Below are positions 56,333 to 64,000 of a stretch of DNA of 64,000 nt, piece after piece. The number at the start of each line of letters is the position of its first letter. Within the stretch, counting starts at the first letter, position 1. Position numbers and translations under genes: made by a program. The notes beneath the pieces were generated by a model. It was not told where the DNA came from. It made no database searches and worked only from the letters and a program-made list of their open reading frames with translations. Source of the stretch: Mrakia gelida (lineage: Eukaryota; Basidiomycota; Tremellomycetes; Cystofilobasidiales; Mrakiaceae); assembly GCA_024345305.1 (NCBI GenBank), contig BRON01000015.1, positions 62,001-126,000 of the forward strand, in the 5' to 3' direction.

Positions 56333-57391
56333 ATGGATTTCCTCCACGCCAACAGCAGCTCCATCTTCTCCAACAACTCCTCTTTCTCGACGCGACAGCC
56401 CTGGTCGTCGTCTCCCACCACCCCCGTCCTGGATCCCGTCTTCAACTCTCAAGACTCCTTCAGGTCGTGGACCCTCGGGACCGGAACGTTCGTCAGCTAC
56501 TACGACGACGCGGAGTTGGAGGAGGAGGTCGTTGCTGCGAAGAAGAAGTTCTCAGTCGCCTCGATGTTCATGAAGGGGAAGGGACGAAAGGACGAGGTCG
56601 ACAACGGGAGGGAGAAGGAAGGAGGTCGAGCTCACCTTCAGGCTGCTTTGCAGGTTCGTCCTTTTCCCTTCTCTTCCTCTTTCGTCTTCGTTCTCCGACC
56701 TCTCATGCATAGCTGATCTCGTCCTCTTTTTTCCCTCTTCCAGCGAGTCGCCCACAAACTTCGCTCCCTCCGAGCTACCTCAACCCAGTCCACCAAGTCC
56801 AACCCCGTCTACCCCTCCGCCGCCGAAGTCCCTACCCTCTCCCGCTCTTCCTCCCTCTCCTCCTTTGCCCTCTCCATCCTCTCCTTCACCTCCTCCCTCA
56901 AGCGAACCACCTCCAACAAAAACAACAAAAACAACGAAACCGACCCGCCTCGACGACGCTTTACCTCCGACGGAACGCCCATCCTCCTCGCCAACGAAGA
57001 ACTTCTCTTGCCTCCCTCCCCGTACGATGCCCATCTCTGCTACAAATGTCCCGCCCTCGTCCTCACTCCTCCCGACGTCGACGATCTCTCCTCCTCGGTC
57101 GACTCCAACTTCGAGGCAACGAACGACTTCGTCCTCAACGACGTCAACCTCCTCCAACTCCCCACCTGCGCGTGCAAGGCTTCCGAGGACAAGATCAGAC
57201 CTATTACTGGTTCTGGAAGGTTGGGTGGTGGGTGGGTTTCGGAAAGGACGCTTGGAGGTAGGGGAGGAGAGGCGACGAGGGTTGAGAGGACCCGGATGTT
57301 GGACGGGAGGATTTTGATTACGACGGAGAAGCGGAGGAGGATGAGGTTGGATCAGAGGACTGGGAGCATGGTGTGTGTAGGTACCTACTGA
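56333..57391 (+). CDS. Unknown Ser-rich protein
   Basis: Two exons, 56333-56653 and 56744-57391, join in phase 0 (322 codons, TGA). The N-terminus is Ser/Asn-rich, then comes a compact part (SWTLGTGTFVSYYDDAELEE). A Lys-rich helix and Ser-rich stretch follow, then YDAHLCYKCPALVL with a CxxC pair, a run of acidic residues, another CxC (LPTCACKASEDK) and a basic C-terminus (TTEKRRRMRLDQR). The four cysteines could bind a metal. I recognise no family. The copia element has inserted about 245 bp downstream of its stop and may affect its 3' end. Confidence 0.65.
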
Positions 57392-57632
57392 AGATATTCG
57401 TTTCGCAGTTTATTATATCTGGGTTCCTGAGAAACGAGAAGGACGAGAGAGAGAGAGAGGAGAGGAGAGACGGGACGCGAAGTCGTCGATGAAAGCGAAA
57501 GGGAAAGCCAGATTCATCGACGCTCGCTCTCAAACGGATCGTGGAGTCACCACCATACGAACCGACCTCCTTTTGAGAGCGAAAGAGATAGAGCGAGGAT
57601 CTGAGGGGGGACGGAAAGAGAGACGAGGCGAG

Positions 57633-57637
57633 CGAAG
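57633..57637 (+). other. Target-site duplication, left copy (CGAAG)
   Basis: CGAAG directly precedes the left LTR and recurs directly after the right LTR at 62485-62489. A 5-bp duplication is the normal footprint of Ty1/copia integrase. Confidence 0.9.
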
Positions 57638-57867
57638 TGTTGGAAGGTGGCGACTCGCAGAGAGGTCTTACGTAGTAGCTTAGTAACGCGTCTCGTTCAG
57701 TCCCCATGTCAGTAACCCTCCTTAGTGAACAACAGCTTTGTAAGCTACCTTCAGATCACGTGACCATTTCCATAGTATATAAACCTTTCGAGTAGCTAGC
57801 TTTATACAACAAGCTTTGAACCACATCCTGCAGACATCCCTAAGCTCAAGTGGACGACCCAACAACA
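57638..57867 (+). repeat. 5' LTR of the copia element (230 bp)
   Basis: It starts TGTTGG and ends CAACAACA, so TG...CA ends are present. By eye it is identical to the copy at 62255-62484. It contains a CACGTG box at 57757-57762 and, 13 bp further, TATATAAA at 57776-57783, a plausible promoter. The internal region begins with CGTTATCAGCACC (57868-57880), where the primer-binding site should be. It resembles but does not equal the common initiator-Met-type site. Confidence 0.92.
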
Positions 57868-57916
57868 CGTTATCAGCACCAGTTCGCCACCACTCGCTAA
57901 GCAACAATCCTTCGTC

Positions 57917-60900
57917 ATGTCAAGCAACTACTCCAAGAAGCTGGATCACAAGCTGTTCAAACTCACTGCTCTCGATGGTACCAACTACGAGACGTGGTCA
58001 GTAAGGATGGAGATCGCTTTTGGAGAAGCAGGAATCAAGCCCGTCGTCCTCGGTACGAAAACCAGGCCCAACCTCACCCCGGAAATTATGGAAAAGGACA
58101 CCACCGGACAAGAGGTCGTGAAGCAGCAGAACAACGTCAAGGACATCGAAGAATGGGACCATATGGACGAGTTCGCGCTCCACAGGATTCAAATGGCGGT
58201 CAGCGACCGAGAACTACCTCGGATCCGGAACTGCAAACACGCAAAGGAGGCATGGGATCTTCTGAGGAAGACTCACAAGGTGGAAGGAGGAGCGGGAGAG
58301 GTCATGGCCATCCGAAGGATGAGGGACCTCAAAATGGAGGAGGGAGAACCAGTACAGGAGTACATCGACGAATTCCAAAGGATCATCGACGACATGTCAG
58401 CTCTCGGCCTCAACATCCCAGACAGGATGAGCACAATGTTCTTCCTCAGTGGATTACCTGCATCACTCGAACAATTCATTCAACACCAAACGCTCCAGGC
58501 GCAAGAATCAAAACAAGAACTCAACCCAACCGCCGTCGCCACATCCCTCCTCATCCACGTAAGGACTCACGAGTCCCTCAAACCGACCGGTACTTCATCG
58601 TCGAAGGAAACAGCCCTCCTAGTCGACAAGAGGACCGCCAAGTGCCATCACTGCAACAAGGTCGGACACTTCAAGTCGGAGTGCTGGGAGTTGAATGGAG
58701 GAAAGCCCACGGGGCAGGGACAAGGTGGAAAGGGAAGGAAGTTCGGGAAGGGGAAGAAGGAGAACAAGGGGAACTGGAAGGATAGGGAAGAGGCGCACCT
58801 CGTAGACTACGGTCTTCAAGCAGGATCCGACATCGCGACGTCGGCCCAAGCGCTCTTCGCTCAAACCAAGCATGGATACATCGCCGATAGTGGAGCATCA
58901 AACCACATCGTCGGGGACCGGGAACGCTTCGTAACATACAAGGCGCACAACGGAACGGTCACGACGGCCAACGGATCAATCGTTCAGATCCTCGGCATCG
59001 GCTCCATCCACCTCCAGACCACCGTGAAAGGATCAAGGAAGGCCTTCACCATCTCCGACGTATACCACATCCCAGGGTTCAGCAACCTCATCAGTATCGG
59101 TCAACTCGGTAACAAAGGAGTCGAGACCAGGTTCCCCAGCAAGGGGACAACCCAAACCAACAAGCGATGCCAGTTCCTTCGAGACGGATCGCTGTTCATG
59201 GAGGGAAAAGAGGTGTCGAAGAACCTCTACATGCTGGACGTGAGCGACTTCAAGGGAGTCGGCTCAGGAGGAGAAGACGTAGCACTCGCGGCAACAGGAG
59301 TCGACAAGATCGAGGTCCTTCATCGCCGGCTCGGTCACGCTTCTATCTCCGCCATGGAGGAGTTGTCTCGTCAGAAGCTCCTACCAACCTTCACCAAAAA
59401 GGACATCATCGGATTCAAGGAAAGGATCTGCGTACCTTGCGTCGAAGGGAAACAACATCGAACTCCATTCCCCACCTCCACCACCAAAACCACTTCACCT
59501 CTCGAACTCGTCCACACGGATCTCGCCGGACCGATGCCAATCGCCTCGGCTCAAGGAATGCGTTACATGATGACGATCTGGGACGACTTCAGCAACTACC
59601 ACTGGTCGTTCGCATTGAAGAGGAAGTCGGAAACACTGGCAACATTCATCACCTGGAGGAAAAGGGAGGAGAAAAGGACCAATCACGTCGTCAAACGGAT
59701 CAGGTCAGACAACGGTGGGGAATACACGTCGAAGGACTACGAGTTCTATCTCCGGGACGAAGGAATCACCAAGGAGACGACTATCCCACACACACCGCAA
59801 CAAAACGGCAAGGCCGAACGAGGAATGCGAACCATCGAGGAGAAGATCACCTGCGCGCTACGAGACGCGAGGGACCTCGACGGATCCTACTGGGCGGAAG
59901 CCATGAACTACGCCACATACACAATCAACCGCATTCCCTCATCCTCAGTCAACTCTCAAACCCCCTACCAAGCCTACTACAAAAGGAAGCCCGACCTCAC
60001 TGCAATGCGGACGTTCGGAGCTCTCGCTTACGCGCTCAACCTTCAAAAGATCAAGCATCAACCCAAGAGCATCAAGTGCATCTTCCTCGGATACGGCGAT
60101 CTCAACGGGAAGAAGGCCTATCGACTTCAAGTCCATGGAGACCCCAAGCGGTCGATCCTTCATTCTCGGGACGTTATCTTCGACGAAACACGTGGAGTCC
60201 ACCAGACGGTGGAGCTACCAGGAATGGGACAAGCCGGAATCAAGGAGGACCACAAGGAGGAGGAAGAAGAAGAGAAGGAACTAGAGGAGGACAAAGGAGA
60301 GGAACAGCACCTACTCAAGTCCAACCAACAAGACCCGGTCAGGGAGACCGAGGCAAGGAAACCCAACCCATCACGCGTCAAGCACTCCTACACTTACGAG
60401 CCCATCATCGATGAACCGGCTGTCGATTTGAGTGGGAGCTACGGACGAGGTCAACGGCACAAGAAACCTCTCACAGGAACAGGAGACTCGGCAAGATTTG
60501 TCCAGACAGACTACGACATCACCGACTTCATTTCGGAGGACTTCGCCGGACACGCTCAAGCGACGCAACCCAAACTCGAGGATCTTCCACCACCCTCCGT
60601 CCCAAATACATACGGAGAAGCCATGGCGTCGGAGCACGCATACTTCTGGAGGGAAGCGATGGACGAAGAGATGGTGTCGATGGAAGGGAACGGAGTCTTT
60701 GAACTCACAGAGCTACCCTCAGGATCAAAAACGGTCAGAGGTCGCTGGGTCTACGCGCTCAAGAAAGGAGCCGACGGGAGGATTACTCGCTTCAAAGCTA
60801 GATGGGTCGCCAAGGGATTCAGTCAGCAAGAAGGAGTCGACTACGTCGAGACGTACGCGCCGGTATCAAAGCTCAACTCACTCAGGATCGTCCTCGCCAT

Positions 60901-62224
60901 CACAGCATCGGAGGATCTCGATCTAGTCCAAGGAGACTTCAAGACGGCGTTCCTCACAGCCGACCTAGTGGAAACGGTCTTCATGGAACAGCCAACAGGG
61001 TACGAACAAAAGGGAGCCGACAAGAAGAAACTCGTCGCGCATCTCCTCAAGGCCCTATACGGACTCAAGCAATCACCACTCGCGTTCTACAATCATTCCT
61101 CAAAGTTCTTTCAAACTCAACTCAATCTCCATCCACTCGAAGCGGACCCTTGTATCTACATAGGGCATAGGAAGGGACGACGGATCATGTTGGTCCAGTA
61201 CGTTGACGACTTCGTCGCCGCAGGAGACAAGGAGGATTTGGAGTGGGTCATGACGGAGATCCAGAAGGAATTCAAGATCGACGACAGAGGAGACCTCAAC
61301 CCAGGAACCATCCTCGGAATCGACGTTACGAGGGACCGCAAGGCGGGGACAATGGACCTCAGCCAGAAACGATACGTTCAAACGGTCCTCGAACGCTTCA
61401 ACATGGTCGGCGCTAAACCAAACAAGGTTCCGATGGACGACTTTAGGCAACTGTCGGTCCAATCGGAGGATTCGGGATCAGAGAAGCTGGACGGAGTACC
61501 CTACCTCGAAGCGGTGGGATCGTTGATGTACCTCCAAGTCTGCACTCGACCGGACATCGCCTTCGCCGTCGGAGTTCTCAGCCGATTCAGTTCGGACCCA
61601 CGAAGGGTTCACTGGGGAGCAGTCAAGAAGGTCATGCGATACCTACAAGGATCAGCAGACACGTCGCTTCAACTTGGAGGACACTCGGACGCACCAATCG
61701 CAGAACTATGGACCGACTCCGACTACGCCGGAGACACGGAATCAAGACGATCAACAACAGGTTTCGTCGTCAAGGTATTTGGATCCACAGTCATCTGGGC
61801 GAGTCGACGCCAAAAGGCAATCAGTCTCTCTTCTCTTGAAGCAGAGTACATCGCTCTCTCCGCAGGATGCCGGAGCCTTAGATGGGTCGCCAAGATCCTC
61901 GCTGAACTCGGATACGACACCGGATCGATCCCAGTAAACGTAGACAACCAAGGAGCCATCGAAACAACCAAGAACGGTACTCACTCGGAGAAGACCAAGC
62001 ACATCGACGTCGCGTACAAATACGGACGAGAGGCCCAACAGAGAGGATTCATCAAGCTCAACTACTGTCCCACCGAGGACATGCAGGCAGACATCCTCAC
62101 CAAGGCTCTCGGAGTCGAAAAGCTCGAACGGTTCAAGAAATCGCTCAACATCCAGAAGGAACCCTCGCGCATGGATCAGAAGACCAGCGGAGACATGGAT
62201 GGAAACCCGCAGAGGGGGAAATGA
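57917..62224 (+). CDS. Ty1/copia Gag-Pol polyprotein, intact
   Basis: One uninterrupted frame of 1,435 codons. In order it has: a Gag part (NYETWSVRMEIAFGEAG; WDLLRKTHK); a CCHC zinc knuckle near residue 242 (CHHCNKVGHFKSEC); an aspartic protease (IADSGASNHIVG) near 322; a GAG-pre-integrase segment (LHRRLGHASISAMEEL); and an integrase with HTDLAGP near 532, RSDNGGEY near 597 and QQNGKAERGM near 630. Reverse transcriptase follows (GRWVYALKKGADGRITRFKA near 943; YVDDF at 1095). Then RNase H (ELWTDSDYAGDTESRRSTTG; SSLEAEYIALS), ending with the conserved ADILTKAL. Integrase before RT marks it as copia rather than gypsy. Gag and Pol are in one frame with no frameshift signal. No stop or indel is visible, so the element is potentially active. 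Confidence 0.97.
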   Translation: MSSNYSKKLDHKLFKLTALDGTNYETWSVRMEIAFGEAGIKPVVLGTKTRPNLTPEIMEKDTTGQEVVKQQNNVKDIEEWDHMDEFALHRIQMAVSDRELPRIRNCKHAKEAWDLLRKTHKVEGGAGEVMAIRRMRDLKMEEGEPVQEYIDEFQRIIDDMSALGLNIPDRMSTMFFLSGLPASLEQFIQHQTLQAQESKQELNPTAVATSLLIHVRTHESLKPTGTSSSKETALLVDKRTAKCHHCNKVGHFKSECWELNGGKPTGQGQGGKGRKFGKGKKENKGNWKDREEAHLVDYGLQAGSDIATSAQALFAQTKHGYIADSGASNHIVGDRERFVTYKAHNGTVTTANGSIVQILGIGSIHLQTTVKGSRKAFTISDVYHIPGFSNLISIGQLGNKGVETRFPSKGTTQTNKRCQFLRDGSLFMEGKEVSKNLYMLDVSDFKGVGSGGEDVALAATGVDKIEVLHRRLGHASISAMEELSRQKLLPTFTKKDIIGFKERICVPCVEGKQHRTPFPTSTTKTTSPLELVHTDLAGPMPIASAQGMRYMMTIWDDFSNYHWSFALKRKSETLATFITWRKREEKRTNHVVKRIRSDNGGEYTSKDYEFYLRDEGITKETTIPHTPQQNGKAERGMRTIEEKITCALRDARDLDGSYWAEAMNYATYTINRIPSSSVNSQTPYQAYYKRKPDLTAMRTFGALAYALNLQKIKHQPKSIKCIFLGYGDLNGKKAYRLQVHGDPKRSILHSRDVIFDETRGVHQTVELPGMGQAGIKEDHKEEEEEEKELEEDKGEEQHLLKSNQQDPVRETEARKPNPSRVKHSYTYEPIIDEPAVDLSGSYGRGQRHKKPLTGTGDSARFVQTDYDITDFISEDFAGHAQATQPKLEDLPPPSVPNTYGEAMASEHAYFWREAMDEEMVSMEGNGVFELTELPSGSKTVRGRWVYALKKGADGRITRFKARWVAKGFSQQEGVDYVETYAPVSKLNSLRIVLAITASEDLDLVQGDFKTAFLTADLVETVFMEQPTGYEQKGADKKKLVAHLLKALYGLKQSPLAFYNHSSKFFQTQLNLHPLEADPCIYIGHRKGRRIMLVQYVDDFVAAGDKEDLEWVMTEIQKEFKIDDRGDLNPGTILGIDVTRDRKAGTMDLSQKRYVQTVLERFNMVGAKPNKVPMDDFRQLSVQSEDSGSEKLDGVPYLEAVGSLMYLQVCTRPDIAFAVGVLSRFSSDPRRVHWGAVKKVMRYLQGSADTSLQLGGHSDAPIAELWTDSDYAGDTESRRSTTGFVVKVFGSTVIWASRRQKAISLSSLEAEYIALSAGCRSLRWVAKILAELGYDTGSIPVNVDNQGAIETTKNGTHSEKTKHIDVAYKYGREAQQRGFIKLNYCPTEDMQADILTKALGVEKLERFKKSLNIQKEPSRMDQKTSGDMDGNPQRGK

Positions 62225-62254
62225 AGGAAGGGCTCTCAGCTCGTCGAGTGGGAG

Positions 62255-62484
62255 TGTTGGAAGGTGGCGACTCGCAGAGAGGTCTTACGTAGTAGCTTAG
62301 TAACGCGTCTCGTTCAGTCCCCATGTCAGTAACCCTCCTTAGTGAACAACAGCTTTGTAAGCTACCTTCAGATCACGTGACCATTTCCATAGTATATAAA
62401 CCTTTCGAGTAGCTAGCTTTATACAACAAGCTTTGAACCACATCCTGCAGACATCCCTAAGCTCAAGTGGACGACCCAACAACA
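62255..62484 (+). repeat. 3' LTR of the copia element (230 bp)
   Basis: It matches the left LTR base for base as far as I can see, with the same TGTTGG start and CAACAACA end. It is followed by the right target-site copy CGAAG (62485-62489). Confidence 0.92.
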
Positions 62485-62489
62485 CGAAG
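62485..62489 (+). other. Target-site duplication, right copy (CGAAG)
   Basis: Same five bases as 57633-57637, directly after the right LTR. Confidence 0.9.
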
Positions 62490-63149
62490 GACCGAGACGC
62501 GTCGAGCTCTGTCGAGCTTGAGCTTCAGTTGATCGATCTTGACGCGCTTTCATCGCAACCTCACTCCTTCTCGGCTCTTCTTTGCTTGCAAATTGAGTGG
62601 ACGAGCAAATAGAGCTCGTCAAATTTGAGCCGGAGAAAAGTTGTTTGGTCGGTTTTCCTCGGTTCAGCGCTCCTTCTCACCCTCGCCGTTTCTATGCAAC
62701 CAAGCGCGTTCCGCATATTCTCAAGGAGCTTTGCTTCAGGGAGATGGGACCTTCGATTGACGTGCAGGTTTTCCTGTCAGCGACCCGAGCAGAGGAAGAA
62801 AGGAGAAAGGGAGAGACGCGGTTCAAAAAGCAATCGAAGCGCTTACGGGATGATGGGCCGGCGTTGCCTCTCTTCGCGTGTCGCTAGAGACTTTGACGAG
62901 GCAAATATTCTCTCTAGCACTTCAGAAAGTGTACGGGAGACTCCGATCTGCGTCTGAGCTCGCTTTTGCTGTTTTTGGGATGACGGCGAGCTGGGAGAGA
63001 GAGCAAGACGGATCGCCCCCTTGAGGGAAGCTCGGTTGAGCCTGACCTCCCTCCCTTCCCCCCCAACGGTCTCCCTCTTTCTCCTTCCTTCCCCTTCTCC
63101 CTCCTCCCCCGCCTTCATCTCTTCACCCTCACCTCCCCCTCGAGCTCAT
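62490..63149. other. Promoter-side spacer before the last gene
   Basis: Before the copia insertion this was contiguous with the sequence ending at 57637. A CT-rich tract (63045-63120) lies just before the ATG at 63150, as is common for promoters and 5' UTRs here. No gene seen. Confidence 0.45.
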
Positions 63150-64000
63150 ATGTTCAAACGGCGCCCTTCCATCTTCAACAAAGCGACTCCCTCGTCCGCC
63201 TCCCTCCCCACGCCTTCGTCCGATGGAGGAGTAGTCAAACGTCGAACGTCCTTCTTCTCGTCTTCACGTCCTTCCACGACTTCCTTCTCGACTACGACCA
63301 ACACCACCGGAGTATCAACCCCAGCTTCAGCTTCAGCCTCCAACGGAGATGCGAACGGAGGGATCCCTCTGGAACGGAGCGAGAGTCTTCCCGGATTCCA
63401 ACCTCCCGAGCTCAGGAAGCGACAGGACAGCGAGGACTCGTCAAGGAGCTCCCTCGAAGATCTCAGGAGGCAGATTCACGATGGGTCGGATGAGGAAGGG
63501 CACGAAGAGGGTGAAGGGCTGATTGGTGGCGAGCGGAGGAATGGGTTGGGACTGTTGACTCATTCAGGGAAGGAGGAAGGTGGCAGGGAGGAGGACGGAG
63601 AGGACGAAGAGAAGCACGACGCTGTAGCAGCTCTCCCACCATCAAGATCACCTCTCCCACCCTCAGCAACATCCTTACCTACTCCTCCACCCTCTGATAC
63701 TCCTCTAGTGAACGGAAACGGTCACATCCTCCCTCCTCCGCTCACCACGAACGGCTCAACCTCCTCCTCTCACCTCCAAGTCGACGACGCCTCCACCACC
63801 TCGACCTCTCCTCTTCCCTCCCCGTCCCTCGTCGCCGGAATCCCCTCCGCTCCCTCCCCATCCCCTTCCTCGCCCTCTCACCCTTCCCATCCTCATCATC
63901 ATCATCACCATTCCCCTCCGCTGGCAGCTCCTCCTCCCCTCCGAGCGACAACCATCTCCGCCCTCTCACCTCCACCCTCCTCGGCCATCCCTCCAAAGAA
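63150..64000 (+). CDS. Ser/Pro/His-rich protein, 3' partial
   Basis: The frame from ATG 63150 is open to the window end (283 codons so far). It starts MFKRRPSIFNKATPSSASLP and then continues with RRTSFFSSSRPSTTSFS and other Ser/Thr-rich sequence. There is an acidic stretch (DDGSDEEGHEEGEG-like, 63475-63520) and Pro-rich tracts. A run of six consecutive His codons with flanking His-Pro pairs lies near 63880-63912. Basic plus serine motifs (KRRPS, KRRTS) look like kinase sites of the AGC type. No domain is visible in the available part. The start is supported by the CT-rich upstream tract and lack of an upstream in-frame alternative. Confidence 0.6.
   Translation, partial: MFKRRPSIFNKATPSSASLPTPSSDGGVVKRRTSFFSSSRPSTTSFSTTTNTTGVSTPASASASNGDANGGIPLERSESLPGFQPPELRKRQDSEDSSRSSLEDLRRQIHDGSDEEGHEEGEGLIGGERRNGLGLLTHSGKEEGGREEDGEDEEKHDAVAALPPSRSPLPPSATSLPTPPPSDTPLVNGNGHILPPPLTTNGSTSSSHLQVDDASTTSTSPLPSPSLVAGIPSAPSPSPSSPSHPSHPHHHHHHSPPLAAPPPLRATTISALSPPPSSAIPPK

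Larger units (their letters stand above)
57638..62484 (+). mobile_element. Complete Ty1/copia LTR retrotransposon
   Basis: The element is 4,847 bp, with two 230-bp LTRs, a single intact polyprotein, a 5-bp target duplication (CGAAG) and a purine run GAGTGGGAG immediately before the right LTR as a possible polypurine tract. It sits in the spacer after the gene at 56333-57391, in the same orientation. LTRs that look identical imply a recent insertion. Its codon and base composition is visibly more A-rich than that of neighbouring genes. Confidence 0.95.

Noticed and set aside
57638..62484. Two distant identical 230-bp repeats might be an inverted repeat, att sites or an array.
   Set aside because: They are direct repeats with TG...CA ends, a flanking CGAAG duplication and a copia polyprotein between them, so they are LTRs.

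Overview
This window looks like nuclear DNA of a basidiomycete yeast, probably Pucciniomycotina/Microbotryomycetes (Rhodotorula or Leucosporidium relatives). That placement is an inference from gene architecture. The DNA is GC-rich, and genes are split by many short introns (about 55-120 nt) with GTGAGT/GTTCGT/GTCAGT donors, CTGAC branch motifs and CAG acceptors. Protein tails are rich in Ser, Pro and Gln. Exon coordinates below were derived by eye and checked by reading-frame arithmetic. No database search was possible.

Layout: (1) 1-2640 +, 3' part of a CBS/PB1 membrane protein. (2) 4257-8020 -, a Ste20/GCK-III-type kinase, then 8406-8835 -, a small Grg1/CCG-1-like stress protein. (3) 9.7-15.4 kb -, two F-box/LRR-like paralogs (A, B). 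(4) 15.7-18.9 kb +, a nine-exon membrane protein, and 19.2-20.9 kb +, a coiled-coil/acidic protein. (5) 21.4-26.8 kb, two more F-box paralogs tail to tail (C +, D -). (6) 27.1-30.7 kb -, a secreted acid sphingomyelinase-like enzyme in 19 exons. (7) 31.6-33.0 kb +, a divergent F-box/LRR-like gene (E). (8) 34.0-36.6 kb +, a low-complexity protein, then a chain of very short exons to 37.66 kb. (9) 38.25-44.87 kb -, one very long gene that fuses a class A J-protein to a CCHC finger, two UIM motifs and long disordered tracts. (10) 45.5-46.7 kb +, a WKF-motif nucleolar-type protein. (11) 47.4-49.1 kb -, an unknown eight-exon protein. (12) 50.4-55.7 kb, a divergent pair of F-box paralogs (F -, G +). 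(13) 56.3-57.4 kb +, an unknown protein, followed by a complete Ty1/copia LTR retrotransposon at 57.6-62.5 kb with apparently identical 230-bp LTRs and a 5-bp target duplication. (14) 63.15 kb to the end +, the start of a Ser/Pro/His-rich protein.

The main biological story is an expanded family of F-box/LRR-like genes. They share exon structure, intron phases and a C-terminal module (a Cys pair, then an amphipathic segment ending in GFDL-like residues) that I do not recognise. Most copies here are visibly damaged: a 13-bp tandem duplication in A, a frameshift and TAA in B, a TGA in D, and TAG, TAA and frameshifts in G. The neighbouring kinase, sphingomyelinase, membrane-protein and WKF genes assemble with perfect phases. 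That contrast argues for birth-and-death evolution of the family rather than poor sequence quality.

The most unusual single gene is the J-protein/ubiquitin-binding fusion. It lacks a recognisable HPD motif and carries one in-frame TGA, so it is either decaying or uses processing I cannot see.
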